A stretch of DNA of 64,000 bases from Pseudogulbenkiania subflava DSM 22618 (GCF_900177275.1 NZ_FXAG01000020.1:1-64000); one strand, 5' to 3'. Positions 54,632-64,000 are shown, counted from the stretch's first letter. Translations and numbers: made by a program. Notes: generated by a model from the sequence alone, not told the origin.

Positions 54632-55495
54632 TCAGTCGACATGCGGCCGTAGCGCGCCGGGAATCCTTTGTTGCGTCATTCCTCCGCTATCCAGCCAGCG
54701 GTGCGTGCTCTCTGCCGCGCGCTCGATCAATTCATGAGCGCGCGAGAAATCGTAGGGCGATACCGACAGGGGACACAACGGCGGCACCGTGATCACCTCA
54801 ACCTGGCCGGCAAGCTGCTCCAGATCACGAACGAGTTGATGGGCGATCAGCAAGTTAAGCGCATGCAGGGCGTTGGCAATGACCGTTGCGGGCGGCGCTG
54901 CGAGGGCGCAGGCAAAGCCGGTGGGGAGCACGACCAGCCGGCTGGCCCCCAGCTCGACTGCCGTCATGATGGGCGTGTTGCTGGCGATGGCGCCGTCAAT
55001 CAGGTACGTTTCCCCGACTCGAACCGGCGCAAAGGCTGCCGGTATCGCACAACTGGCAAGGATCGCCTCGATGGCCGGACCGGAGGACAGCCGCACTGAC
55101 GCACCGCTCAACAGCTCGGTGGCTGTAATGTGTATGGGAATGGCAGCGTTCTCCAGGTTCCGGTAGGGAAGGTGGCGCTCAACGAGATGACGTAACCCTC
55201 CCGAATCGACCAGAGACGGCGACTGGAAAAACAGGCCGACGAGGTGGCGCAAGGTCAGCGGAAATATTTCCTGCCGTTGCAGCCCGCACCAGATGCTTTC
55301 CAGACGAGCCACTCCCGCCGCTGTCGGATTCCCTGCGAAATAGGCGCCGTTCAGCGCTCCCACCGATGAGCCCACCACCAGTTCAGGCTGGATGCCGTTC
55401 CTCACCAGCTCCCGCAGCATCCCCACCTGGATGGCGCCGAAGCTGCCACCGCCTGCCAGCACGAAAGCGGTTTTTCCTGCGGTGTGGTCTGTCAT
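54632..55495 (-). CDS. Patatin-like phospholipase
   Basis: 287 residues. The oxyanion loop GGGSFG is at about residues 15-20, the nucleophile GSSVG (Ser) near 43-47, and the catalytic Asp in DGAIASNTP, so the Ser-Asp dyad is complete. Acts on phospholipids or other acyl esters; no signal peptide, so cytoplasmic or membrane-associated. It lies 98 bp after the reductase gene, same strand. Confidence 0.9.
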   Translation of the reverse strand: MTDHTAGKTAFVLAGGGSFGAIQVGMLRELVRNGIQPELVVGSSVGALNGAYFAGNPTAAGVARLESIWCGLQRQEIFPLTLRHLVGLFFQSPSLVDSGGLRHLVERHLPYRNLENAAIPIHITATELLSGASVRLSSGPAIEAILASCAIPAAFAPVRVGETYLIDGAIASNTPIMTAVELGASRLVVLPTGFACALAAPPATVIANALHALNLLIAHQLVRDLEQLAGQVEVITVPPLCPLSVSPYDFSRAHELIERAAESTHRWLDSGGMTQQRIPGALRPHVD

Positions 55496-55593
55496 TCTGG
55501 GTTCCCTCCGCAGCGATTTGGGGGAACCCCATCCCGAGCGACGGTGAGAGCGCCTGGGGTGGGGCGGGCATTCGGAATGCTTGTTAGCGGCTC

Positions 55594-56316
55594 TTAGTAC
55601 CCGTAGAACTCTTCGGTGCGGATATCATCATCATCGACGCCGGCAAGATTCAATACCCGGTGCATGTCTTCGACCATCGCAGGCGGTCCGGCAAGGTAGC
55701 AGATCGGCGCCGGAAGCTCGCTGATGACTCGTTTCAACAGCGTCTCGTCAATCTTGCCCACCTCTCCCGCCCATGGCCGGGTGGATTGCTCCATCTGCGT
55801 CATCGTCGCCACCAGACGGAAGTGACGGTTCCGTTGTTCAAGTACTTGCAGTTCGGCGAGAAAGGCGGCGTCCTCCGGCCGGCGATTGGAATAGATCAAT
55901 ACCAAGCGCTGTGGTAACCCATCCTGTGCCGCTTGCCGCAAGATGCTCATGAACGGCGTAATGCCGATGCCCCCCGCAATAAAGACGGCCGGCCGCGCAC
56001 GATTGTTGTGCAGGGTCAGCGATCCGAACGGCCCTTCGATCCGGATCGGGGCCCCGATTGCCAGCGACTTCAAGGCTCGCTTGAACGCACTGTCGCGCAT
56101 GCGCGTGGTAATGCTCAGATGCTCTTCGAACGGCGCGCTGACGATAGAGAAGGCATGGCGGGCACTTTGTGGATCGGTGGCCGGTGGGTCGACGAGAACG
56201 ACATCCATCGCCTGACCGGGCTTGAAACTGAAGCCGGGCGGTTTTTCAAAATGAAACGCCATGGTGCCCTCCACGATCATTTCGTGGCCTTCGATTCTTG
56301 TGTCGTAAGCACTCAT
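55594..56316 (-). CDS. FAD-dependent ferredoxin-NADP-type oxidoreductase
   Basis: 240 residues: an FAD-binding beta-barrel (RHAFSIVSAPFEEHLSITTR region), then an NAD(P)-binding domain (FIAGGIGITPFMSILR, YSNRRPEDAAF) and a C-terminal YLAGPPAMVEDM. There is no ferredoxin domain, so it needs a separate electron partner. The start at 56316 has GGGAG 9 bp upstream. Partner and pathway unknown. Confidence 0.85.
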   Translation of the reverse strand: MSAYDTRIEGHEMIVEGTMAFHFEKPPGFSFKPGQAMDVVLVDPPATDPQSARHAFSIVSAPFEEHLSITTRMRDSAFKRALKSLAIGAPIRIEGPFGSLTLHNNRARPAVFIAGGIGITPFMSILRQAAQDGLPQRLVLIYSNRRPEDAAFLAELQVLEQRNRHFRLVATMTQMEQSTRPWAGEVGKIDETLLKRVISELPAPICYLAGPPAMVEDMHRVLNLAGVDDDDIRTEEFYGY

Positions 56317-56804
56317 TTTGTGGCTCCCATTGGTCAACTCGTCTTGCCGTTTGCCCGATAGACGTTGGTTTGCGGTTATTTCAGATTTGGCCACTAAAGC
56401 CTGTTTGTCAATCATTATATGATTTAATATTTTGATTGGATTCGTGCTTTCCCTGATTTGTGGAAACGAAGGCTGCGAGATCAGGGGAAACCTCTACTAT
56501 CTCTTTCCGGAAATTGTCCAGCCAGCCGGTATGCAGCCCTGCCTACCCGGAGCGCCACGGGCTGTTCCCGGACGTCCGCAGCCTGGGGCAGGCGGATTTG
56601 TTGGACCTGCACCGGAAGCATTGGCCTTCCGATGCCATTGGCTGGCCTCCGATCACCTGGGACGATTGGTAAAGCGCTGCTGCACCTCCTCCCCCTGGTG
56701 CTGACGGCTGTCAGCCGTCTCGGGGGATGGGAGTATCTCCATGGACACCCCACGGCCGCAGCAACCAGACCTGTTCGCACCCATGCAACTCGGCCTCTTC
56801 CATG
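56317..56804. other. Gap upstream of the reductase gene, with possible gene remnant
   Basis: 488 bp. AT-rich next to the reductase start (56400-56450). At 56545-56672 a frame reads AYPERHGLFPDVRSLGQADL and on to PITWDDW before TAA; it looks protein-like but has no credible start and no family I recognise, so it may be a remnant. Nothing else seen. Confidence 0.35.
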
Positions 56805-56833
56805 AAAAAAGCCCCCGGAGTCCCGAGGGCTTT
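56805..56833 (-). terminator. Intrinsic terminator of the Ser-variant hydrolase gene
   Basis: Read leftwards, AAAGCCCTCGG pairs with CCGGGGGCTTT (one mismatch) and continues into TTTTTT. It lies 59 bp past the stop at 56892. Confidence 0.85.
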
Positions 56834-56891
56834 ACTCTTGACCATCCTACCGGCGCGACCGTAGCCAAGGAGCCAGATCGACCCGCCGACT

Positions 56892-57416
56892 TCACTGAAG
56901 CTCTAGCAGGTATTGCAGCGACGTGATCGGGTGAACCCCCTGCTGGCGCATGCGTTTCAATGCAAGTTGATGTGCGTCTTCGGTGATGTCCCCGCAGGCG
57001 TCGGCGATGACGTACACCAAAATACCTCGATCCAGCGCCGACAATGCCGAGTCGGCGATTGAAACGGAGGTGCGCAGGCCGGCCAAGACGATTATTGGCG
57101 TCTCGGATGCCGTCACCCACTGGAGAATCCATTCGTTCAGCTGAGGCTTCGTGTTCGAGGGGGCGCTCACCGCATTGTCGGGAAACCTTGGGGTTTGGAC
57201 GTCGCGTTCCTTGTCCGGCTGGTCGGTTATCGCTGTCACGAGAATCGGCACCTGATAAGCCTTAGCTGCCTTGGTTACCATGAAAACATTGGTGCGGAGC
57301 GGGTCCGCATAGGCAGGTTGCGCAGCTACGCCGATTCGGGGCTGGTGGTCGATCAGGATGAGCGAGTGGTTCTCATGATCAAGCAAAGTTTGGTCTTTAG
57401 CGACAAGCATGTTCAT
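56892..57416 (-). CDS. Isochorismatase-like protein with Ser in place of the catalytic Cys
   Basis: 174 residues of the YcaC-like branch: LILIDHQPRIGV at the start (Asp present), VYVIADACGDITEDAHQLAL and HPITSLQYLLELQ at the end. Relatives read T-x-V-C in the nucleophile loop; here it is LAGLRTSVSIADSAL, and the Cys position is a Ser codon (TCA, 57060-57062). The enzyme may be inactive, slow, or use Ser. A normal family member with intact Cys lies at 53922. Own terminator. Confidence 0.85.
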   Translation of the reverse strand: MNMLVAKDQTLLDHENHSLILIDHQPRIGVAAQPAYADPLRTNVFMVTKAAKAYQVPILVTAITDQPDKERDVQTPRFPDNAVSAPSNTKPQLNEWILQWVTASETPIIVLAGLRTSVSIADSALSALDRGILVYVIADACGDITEDAHQLALKRMRQQGVHPITSLQYLLELQ

Positions 57417-57886
57417 CCCCCTGATGAAGTGCCGATCAAAAAGAGGGGCCTGCCTGGGGCAGAGTCAGGCAAGCCCATTCCACCTTTTACCAACAGATAC
57501 AATTGAAACGTAGACACCGTGGCAAGCCACGGCAAAGAGAAATTTTTAATTGGCATTTCGGAGGACAAATGACTACGCCATCAACAAGTTAGGTGAACAC
57601 GTGCTACGGCTGCGTCGTGGCCATTGATGGCGTCGGCGACTGGGGAGTCCGTCGAGCGGGCGGTGGCGGTGACCGGCTTCATCTTTTGCGCCCTCGGTTG
57701 CCTTGCTCGCTGCCTGACCCGGCTTGCCCTGTGAGCCGGTTTTGCCTGCGGAAGGCCTTCGCCCGAGTCCAGTCTTGACGGCCCGCCAGGGGCAAATGGG
57801 AGGGATCGATGGTAGAAAGCGCACGGTCACGGTGCTTTCATCAAATCCGACTAGAGTGGATACCTTTGTTCATCGTCAGGTGAGGG
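57417..57886. other. Gap between hydrolase and ceramidase-like genes
   Basis: 470 bp. At 57569 an ATG preceded by CGGAGGACAA opens a frame of only seven codons (MTTPSTS), a strong start site with almost no gene behind it; it may be a decayed gene start or a leader peptide. No other convincing gene. Confidence 0.35.
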
Positions 57887-58582
57887 GTGACTGTGGCTTA
57901 TGTCGATTTGTATTGCGAGCGGATCGCGCCGGGCTTGCTCGGCGAACCGATCAACATGCTGAGCAATCTGGCGTTTTTTGCCGCCGCCTGGTGGGTGTGG
58001 CGTCACGCTGCGATGGCGGGCGCGGGCGCCAGCCGGGCGCGGTGGCTGGCGGGGTTGCTGGCATTGATCGGCGCCGGCAGCTTCACTTTCCATGCTTTCG
58101 CCACCGGCTGGGCGGAGTGGCTCGACGTGCTGCCCATCCTGTTGTTCCAGCTGGTGTTCCTGTGGCGCTATTTCCGAGACATCGCCGGTTGGCGGCGCGT
58201 TGCGGCGGGGCTGTTCCTGGTGGGTTTCGCCGCCGCCGGGGTCGAGGCCGGGAATTATCCGCAATGGCTGAACGGGTCGCTGTCCTACCTGCCGGCGCTG
58301 CTGGTGTTGTTGGGCATTGCCGTCTGGCATGGCCGGACCGGTCGTGCGGGCTGGGGGTCGTTGGCGGCGGCCGGCGGCACTTTCGTGGTGTCGCTGTTTT
58401 TCCGCTCGATCGACAACGCCGTTTGCCCCGCTTTCGCCATCGGCACGCATTTCCTGTGGCACTTTCTCAATGCCGCGGTGCTAGCGCTGGCGGTGCGAGG
58501 GTGGATGCTGGGGGTGTCGGGTGCTGCGCTGTCCGGTCGCCTTGGCGGCGTCGCGGGACGCCGTATAGGCGAGCCGTCTTAG
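57887..58582 (+). CDS. Ceramidase-family (CREST) membrane protein
   Basis: 231 residues (229 if GTG 57893 is used, which is better spaced from GAGGGG). Seven-helix membrane protein of the alkaline-ceramidase/CREST superfamily: YCERIAPGLLGEPINMLSNL at the start, SFTFHAFA with the first His, and HFLWHFLNA with two late His, the expected Zn/Ser catalytic set. Substrate unknown. Its TAG stop shares its last base with the miniature element at 58582. Confidence 0.82.
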   Translation: MTVAYVDLYCERIAPGLLGEPINMLSNLAFFAAAWWVWRHAAMAGAGASRARWLAGLLALIGAGSFTFHAFATGWAEWLDVLPILLFQLVFLWRYFRDIAGWRRVAAGLFLVGFAAAGVEAGNYPQWLNGSLSYLPALLVLLGIAVWHGRTGRAGWGSLAAAGGTFVVSLFFRSIDNAVCPAFAIGTHFLWHFLNAAVLALAVRGWMLGVSGAALSGRLGGVAGRRIGEPS

Positions 58583-58682
58583 AACCCGTTCACGCTCGGT
58601 AGCGTGCAGCCCCAGTGATGAATTGGCACGCTGTGCACATGAACTCCGACCGGGGGTGCGCCGCAAGATCGGGAACAGGTTC
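58582..58682. mobile_element. 101-bp miniature inverted-repeat element related to the IS5-family ends
   Basis: Left end GAACCCGTTC and right end GAACAGGTTC (reverse GAACCTGTTC) are inverted repeats with one mismatch; 13 of the outer 16 bp match. TTA flanks both sides (58579-58581 and 58683-58685). Ends and TTA duplication agree with the IS at 25054-25903, so that transposase or a relative could mobilise it. It sits between two convergent genes exactly at their stop codons. No coding content. Confidence 0.75.
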
Positions 58683-59096
58683 TTAGTCGCTGGTGATCTG
58701 TCCGGCGGCGCGTGGCGCCATCAGCTTGAAGGTTCCCATCGCTTTGGCGACCAGTTCTCCCGTTGCGTTGCGGATTTCCCCTTCGCAGAACACCAGGGAG
58801 GAACCGGCGCGCAGCACCCGGCCTTCGCAGTCCAGCATGCCGTTGGCGGGCTCCAGGAAGCTGACGTTCAGGTCCACCGTGGCGACGCCGGTGGCGTGGG
58901 GGCGGGTGCCGCGTGCGGCGGCGGCCAGCGTGACGTCGAACAGCGTCATCAGCAGCCCGCCGTGGCCGTTGCCGGCGGCGTTCAACAGGGGTGGGGTCAA
59001 TTCGACACGCGCCCGTGCGATGCCGGGTTCGCGTTCTACTGCGACGATGCCGCAATGCTCGATGAAGGGGCTGTAGATGCCGAAAAAATCGTTCAT
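58683..59096 (-). CDS. PaaI-type hotdog thioesterase
   Basis: 137-residue hotdog-fold acyl-CoA thioesterase. The family motif is present: NGHGGLLMTLFDVTLAAAA with the helix Asp, and VDLNVSFLEPA. Substrate probably an acyl- or aryl-CoA. Its TAA stop is the TTA target duplication of the miniature element. The gene reads leftwards from 59096. Confidence 0.9.
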   Translation of the reverse strand: MNDFFGIYSPFIEHCGIVAVEREPGIARARVELTPPLLNAAGNGHGGLLMTLFDVTLAAAARGTRPHATGVATVDLNVSFLEPANGMLDCEGRVLRAGSSLVFCEGEIRNATGELVAKAMGTFKLMAPRAAGQITSD

Positions 59097-59130
59097 GGGC
59101 GGTTTCTTTCGCGCTGATCCGTGGGGGTAA

Positions 59131-59142
59131 AGGTTGGCCGAA
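59131..59142 (+). repeat. AGGTTGGCCGAA motif copy, before the thioesterase gene
   Basis: Intergenic copy in the context AAAGGTTGGCCGAAGAGG, 35 bp upstream of the thioesterase start on the opposite strand. Confidence 0.7.
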
Positions 59143-59201
59143 GAGGTGTCGCCGTGGAGGCGGAGCGGGCGTCTCCCTGGCGATCCGCGCTTGGCGGACC
59201 G

Positions 59202-59609
59202 TCAGGGCTTGGCGCTGCCGGTCTTGAGCTGCTGGTAGTCGCCCAGAACGACGTCCGCCTGCTGCAGGATTGTGCACAGGGCCTCGGCGGTAGGGAAGCT
59301 GGCGAAGCTTAGTGCCGGGTCGAGCGCCAGCAGGGCGCGGCGGGCGCTGGTGCAGACGTCCACCGCCGCATTGAAATCGGCTGGTCCGAGCACCTTGCCG
59401 TTGCGAATCTTGCGGTAGTGCACCCGGCACATCTGCAGGTACTGGCGGGCGGTGTCGTGCGCATCCAGCACGCCGGCGTTCTCCAGCTCGGTGAATGCCG
59501 CCATCAGGGACTGGCAGGCCTTCTCGGCGCGCGCGAGGCGCTTCTCCGACGCCAGTCTGGCGTCGCGGCTGGGATTGGCCGTGGTGGATTTCTTGGGTTT
59601 GGCCGCCAT
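59202..59609 (-). CDS. Hypothetical helical protein with basic N-terminus
   Basis: 135 residues: Lys/Arg/Ala-rich start (MAAKPKKSTTANPSRDARLA), then an all-helical body (EKACQSLMAAFTELENAGV, YLQMCRVHYRKIRNGKVLG) with three Cys. Not recognised. It lies downstream of bluB in the same direction; the 113-bp gap gives no sign of coupling. Confidence 0.6.
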   Translation of the reverse strand: MAAKPKKSTTANPSRDARLASEKRLARAEKACQSLMAAFTELENAGVLDAHDTARQYLQMCRVHYRKIRNGKVLGPADFNAAVDVCTSARRALLALDPALSFASFPTAEALCTILQQADVVLGDYQQLKTGSAKP

Positions 59610-59722
59610 GCGCAGGCTTTCCTGGTTGGGCAGGGCGCTGTCATCGAGAGCGCCCCGCGTGGATTCGAGGGGCGCATTTTAACGCGCATTGTCGTGCCAG
59701 GCACCTGCCGGCGCGGGGCTTT

Positions 59723-60385
59723 TCAGCGCGAAACGGCGCTGTCCGCCACGTTGTTCCAGCCGTTCTCGAATACCAGTTCCTGCAGCGGCTGGCGCCGCGC
59801 CCAGTTTTCCTGTTCCAGCATCGGCTTGGCGTAGAACTGATCGACGTGGCCGATGCAGAGGATGGCCACCGCCTTGGCTCCCTCGGGCAAGCCCAGCAGC
59901 TGGCCGAGTGCTATCGGGTCGAACAGCGACACCCAGCCGAGGCCGAGGCCTTCGGCGCGCGCCGCCAGCCACATATTCTGGATGGCGCAGGCGACCGAGG
60001 CCAGATCCATCTCCGGCAGCGTGCGCCGGCCGAACACGTGGCGTTCGCGCCCGTCCATCAGCGCTGCCACCAGTACCTCGCCGCAATCGAGAATGCCTTC
60101 CACCTTGAGCCGCATGAACTCGTCCTCGCGCTCGCCGAGCGCCGCTGCGGTGCGCACCCGTTCCGCCTCGACCAGCGCGTGCATGTCGCGGCGCAGTTGC
60201 GGGTTGCTGATGCGGATGAAGCGCCACGGCTGCATGAAGCCGACGCTGGGCGCGAGGTGCGCGGCCTGCAGCAGGCGGGCGAGCAGTTCGGGATCGACCG
60301 GGTCGGGGCGGAAGTGACGCATGTCGCGCCGTTCGCGGATGGCGCGGTAGACGGCGGCGATGTCGGTGTCGTTGTATCGATTCAT
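59723..60385 (-). CDS. bluB: 5,6-dimethylbenzimidazole synthase
   Basis: Flavin-destroying nitroreductase-fold enzyme that makes the lower ligand of cobalamin from reduced FMN. 220 residues from MNRYNDTD at 60385; RRDMRHFRPDPVDPE, APSVGFMQPWRF and EGLGLGWVSLFDP are BluB hallmarks. Downstream of cbiA on the same strand, 168 bp apart. Its presence implies that true B12 is made, aerobically for this step. Confidence 0.93.
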   Translation of the reverse strand: MNRYNDTDIAAVYRAIRERRDMRHFRPDPVDPELLARLLQAAHLAPSVGFMQPWRFIRISNPQLRRDMHALVEAERVRTAAALGEREDEFMRLKVEGILDCGEVLVAALMDGRERHVFGRRTLPEMDLASVACAIQNMWLAARAEGLGLGWVSLFDPIALGQLLGLPEGAKAVAILCIGHVDQFYAKPMLEQENWARRQPLQELVFENGWNNVADSAVSR

Positions 60386-60553
60386 GATATAGGGGGCCTT
60401 GAAAACCGTCGCGAGCGGGCCGAGTGCAAGGCGGACGGCGCGCAGCGACCGAGATAGTACAAGTAGTACAGCGAGGGAGTCTGTGGCTGAGCGAGTTGCA
60501 CACCAACTCGCACGCCAACCGTGCAACGCAGCAATCGGCGCGCGCAGCAGGTT

Positions 60554-61864
60554 TTAGGGGGGGCCGGTGAACAGGCTGGCAGTGGCGATAGGGTTGGACG
60601 GGAAATAGGCGTGCAGATAGCTCGCCACGATGCTGCCGTGGCGGTAGACCGCTTCGCCTGGCGCCGTGCCGCTGGCTCGACGGGCATGGGTTAGCGGGGC
60701 AAGCGGGGTTTGCAGGCTGGTGTAATGGAAGGTGTGGCCGCGCAGCGTCTCGCCGTCGAGTTCTACCGCTTGCAGGCCGAGCCCGGCGAGGCGCCGGCCC
60801 AGCGTGGCGTGGCCTGGCAAGAGCCCGAGCAGGGCACCGGTTTTGCCGGCCTTGTCGGTGAGCGCGTCGAGCAGGTAGAGCATGCCGCCGCACTCGGCAT
60901 AGAGCGGTTTGTCGGCGGCAACATGTTCTCGCAAGCCGATCGCGGTCCGAAGGTTGGCCGAAAGCGTGGCGAGGTGCAGCTCCGGGTAGCCACCTGGCAG
61001 GTAGACGGCGTCGGCCTCCGGCAGCGCATCGTCGGCGAGCGGCGAGAAGAACGCCAGCTCGGCGCCCAGCGCTTCGAGCAGTTCCAGATTGGCCGGGTAG
61101 ACGAAGGAGAAGGCCTTGTCGCGGGCGATGGCGATCTTCACACCGGCCAATAGTGTCGGCAGTGGGGCGGCGATGGCGGGCTGGAAAGCGATGGCAGGCG
61201 GCAGTTGGGTCAGCCCGGTTCCGGCGATCTGTGCGGCAGCCTGCTGTAGCCGCGCTTCCAGGTCGTCGATTTCCTGCGCCTGCACCAGGCCCAGGTGGCG
61301 TTCCGGCAGGGTCATGGCGTCTTCGCGCAGCACGGTGCCGAGGCAGCTCAGCCCTGACGGCAAGGCTTGCAGCAGCATCTCGGCGTGGCGCGCGCTGGCG
61401 ACGCGGTTGGCCAGCACGCCGTAGAACGGCAGGCCGGGGCGGAAGCTGGCGAGGCCGTGCGCCACGGCGGCGAAGGTCTGCGCCATGCCGGTGGCGTCGA
61501 TTACCGCCAGCACCGGCACGCCGAAAGTCTGCGCCAGATCGGCGCTCGACGGCGTGCCGTCGAACAGGCCCATGCTGCCTTCGATCAGGATCAGGTCGGC
61601 ATCCCCGGCTGCGTCGTACAGCCGCTGGCGGCAGTCGGCTTCGCCGGTCATCCACAGGTCGAGCGAGTAGACCGGGTTACCCGATGCCTGTTCGAGGATG
61701 TAGGGGTCGAGGAAGTCCGGCCCTGTCTTGAACACGCGCACAGTGCGGCCCTGGGCGCGGTGGTAGCGCGCGAGGCCGGAGGTGAGCGTGGTCTTGCCCT
61801 GGTGCGAGGCCGGTGCGGTGAGGAACAGCGCCGGGCAGGAGCGGGCTTTCGGCTTGTTGGGCAT
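60554..61864 (-). CDS. cbiA: Cobyrinate a,c-diamide synthase
   Basis: Glutamine-dependent amidotransferase (CobB/CbiA) amidating side chains a and c of (hydrogeno)cobyrinate. 436 residues: N-terminal P-loop-like ASHQGKTTLTSGLA, VLAVIDATGMAQT in the middle, and a C-terminal glutaminase with YAECGGMLYLLD (nucleophile Cys) and HTFHYTSL. It lies 9 bp after cobO. One copy of AGGTTGGCCGAA falls inside (60953-60964). CobB and CbiA act on different intermediates and cannot be told apart here. Confidence 0.94.
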   Translation of the reverse strand: MPNKPKARSCPALFLTAPASHQGKTTLTSGLARYHRAQGRTVRVFKTGPDFLDPYILEQASGNPVYSLDLWMTGEADCRQRLYDAAGDADLILIEGSMGLFDGTPSSADLAQTFGVPVLAVIDATGMAQTFAAVAHGLASFRPGLPFYGVLANRVASARHAEMLLQALPSGLSCLGTVLREDAMTLPERHLGLVQAQEIDDLEARLQQAAAQIAGTGLTQLPPAIAFQPAIAAPLPTLLAGVKIAIARDKAFSFVYPANLELLEALGAELAFFSPLADDALPEADAVYLPGGYPELHLATLSANLRTAIGLREHVAADKPLYAECGGMLYLLDALTDKAGKTGALLGLLPGHATLGRRLAGLGLQAVELDGETLRGHTFHYTSLQTPLAPLTHARRASGTAPGEAVYRHGSIVASYLHAYFPSNPIATASLFTGPP

Positions 61865-61873
61865 GGACTGATC

Positions 61874-62476
61874 CTAGAACTCGACGCCTTGCTGTGCCTT
61901 GATGCCCTGTTCGCGGTAGGGGTGTTTGACCAGCTTCATCTCGGTCACCAAGTCCGCCGCCTCGATCAGCGCTTCGGGTGCATGGCGGCCGGTGACGACC
62001 ACGTGCAGATCGGGCGAGCGGGCGGCGAACACCGCCAGCACCTCGTCGAGCGGCAGATACTCGTATTTCAGCACCACGTTGAGCTCGTCGAGGATCACCA
62101 TGTCGTACTCGCCGCTTTCGATCATGCTCCGAGCTTCGTCCCAGCCTTTACGCGCGGTGGCGATGTCGGCGTCGCGGTTCTGGGTGTTCCAGGTATAGCC
62201 CTCGCCCATGGTGAGGAAGTCGCAGTTGTCGAAGCTGCCCAGCAAGTCGCGCTCGGCGGTGTGTAGCGCGCCCTTGATGAACTGCACCACACCCAGGCGC
62301 ATGCCGTGGCCGACCACGCGCAGGCCCATGCCGAAGGCGGCGCTACTCTTGCCCTTGCCGGTGCCGGTGTTGACGATCAGCAGCCCCTTTTCCTTGGTGG
62401 CGGCGGCCTTCTTCTTCTCGAAGCCGGCCTTGCGCCGCTCGGTCATGCGCTGGTGGGAAGTCGGGTCGGTTTTCAT
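61874..62476 (-). CDS. cobO: Cob(I)yrinic acid a,c-diamide adenosyltransferase
   Basis: CobO/BtuR/CobA-type corrinoid adenosyltransferase, 200 residues, full length. P-loop NTGTGKGKSSAA near residue 37, GDFDNCDFLTMGEGYTW-like LLGSFDNCDFLTMGEGYTWN, and LDELNVVLKYEYL. Transfers the adenosyl group of ATP to Co(I). It sits between cobW and cbiA, 31 and 9 bp away. Confidence 0.95.
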   Translation of the reverse strand: MKTDPTSHQRMTERRKAGFEKKKAAATKEKGLLIVNTGTGKGKSSAAFGMGLRVVGHGMRLGVVQFIKGALHTAERDLLGSFDNCDFLTMGEGYTWNTQNRDADIATARKGWDEARSMIESGEYDMVILDELNVVLKYEYLPLDEVLAVFAARSPDLHVVVTGRHAPEALIEAADLVTEMKLVKHPYREQGIKAQQGVEF

Positions 62477-62507
62477 GATGGATTCCTTGCTAATTCAATC
62501 GTGTGCA

Positions 62508-63622
<1,115 letters not shown>

Positions 63623-63626
<4 letters not shown>

Positions 63627-64000
63627 GCCGGTTGCCCCTCTTGTTGAGCGGGCAGCGCGGCCAGCACGCCGGCAAAGTCGGATGCCATCGCCGGGTAGTC
63701 GAGCACGGGGCGGTCCACCACGATCAGCGGGATGCCCAGCGCCGCGGCGGCAGCAGCCTTGGTACCGTAGCCGCCGGCGTCGCCGGATTGCTTGGTCACC
63801 ACGCAGTCGATGCCCCAGTCGCGCCACAGCGTTTCGTTGGCGGCCTGCGAGAACGGGCCTTGCATGGCGAGGAGGTGCGAGCGTGGAATGCCCAGGTCGA
63901 TGGCGCGTTGCAAATGCTGCGGGTCCGGGGCGAGGCGCACGAACCACTGGCGCTGGTCGGCACCGTCGGCCTTGACGAAGGCGGCCAGGTCCTTGGAGCC
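63623..64000 (-). CDS. cobK: Precorrin-6A reductase (5'-truncated by window edge)
   Basis: The 125 visible codons are the C-terminal half of CobK/CbiJ: FVRLAPDPQHLQRA, PRSHLLAMQGPFSQAANETL and VVTKQSGDAGGYGTKAAAA, with IPLIVVDRP near the end, all typical. The frame is open to the last base of the window, so the start lies beyond. It reduces precorrin-6A to dihydroprecorrin-6 with NADPH. Its stop overlaps the cobW start, so the two are translationally coupled. Confidence 0.92.

Noticed and set aside
56741-56926. 61-codon frame beginning MDTPRPQQPDLF
   Set aside because: It reads through the strong leftward terminator and overlaps the hydrolase gene end; no family likeness.

Overview
The window is a GC-rich chromosomal segment of a betaproteobacterium. 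Gene content and protein character point to the Neisseriales, most likely a Chromobacteriaceae-type organism: a benzoate/catechol pathway, PHA synthase, valine catabolism, aerobic-style cobalamin genes and UmuD-like and PA2779-like proteins. This placement is inference; there is no rRNA in the window. The only RNA gene is a tRNA-Ser(TGA) at 27496-27585. Coding density is high and most genes look ordinary and intact.

Layout. 1-9.3 kb: aromatic degradation, catA (cut by the window edge), benABCD, benE, a BenM/CatM-type LysR regulator, a tiny IclR-type HTH protein and a benK/pcaK-type transporter whose promoter carries two perfect ATAC-N7-GTAT BenM sites. 9.4-12.8 kb: esterase, MarC protein, lipoprotein, LysR regulator. 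12.9-19.7 kb: a valine/isobutyrate operon (acyl-CoA ligase, mmsA, acyl-CoA dehydrogenase, 3-hydroxyisobutyryl-CoA hydrolase, mmsB). 20.1-24.4 kb: Fe(II) dioxygenase, lipoprotein hydrolase, a large autotransporter. 24.4-27.5 kb: a decayed island next to tRNA-Ser, holding a small broken gene, an IS5-family element, a subtilisin-like protease fragment and a McrC fragment that has lost its nuclease core.

27.6-37 kb: recN-nadK, a response regulator, a K+ channel, the overlapping HD-domain/DUF1653/HDAC-like/msrA cluster, nucleoside hydrolase and dusC. 37.2-38.1 kb: a UmuD/LexA-like autoprotease with a 47-residue partner gene and a 22-bp palindromic operator. 38.3-49.5 kb: dbpA, phaC, ppnP, a sugar permease with paired operators, and a dmlA/dmlR-type pair. 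49.7-59.6 kb: an Fe-S-type regulator divergent from a secreted helical protein, transporters, hydrolases, a ceramidase-like protein and a thioesterase. 59.7-64 kb: the cobalamin operon cobK-cobW-cobO-cbiA, then bluB, read leftwards.

The most unusual signals are not genes. (1) A 142-bp element occurs twice, at 39782-39923 and inverted at 45466-45607, about 91% identical. Each copy is bracketed by a direct duplication of the complete local transcription-terminator stem-loop (21-22 bp), as if it inserts at terminators and duplicates them. (2) The 12-mer AGGTTGGCCGAA recurs nine times, on both strands, in genes and between genes, all in the right half. (3) A 101-bp miniature element at 58582-58682 shares its ends and TTA target duplication with the IS5-family element at 25054-25903.
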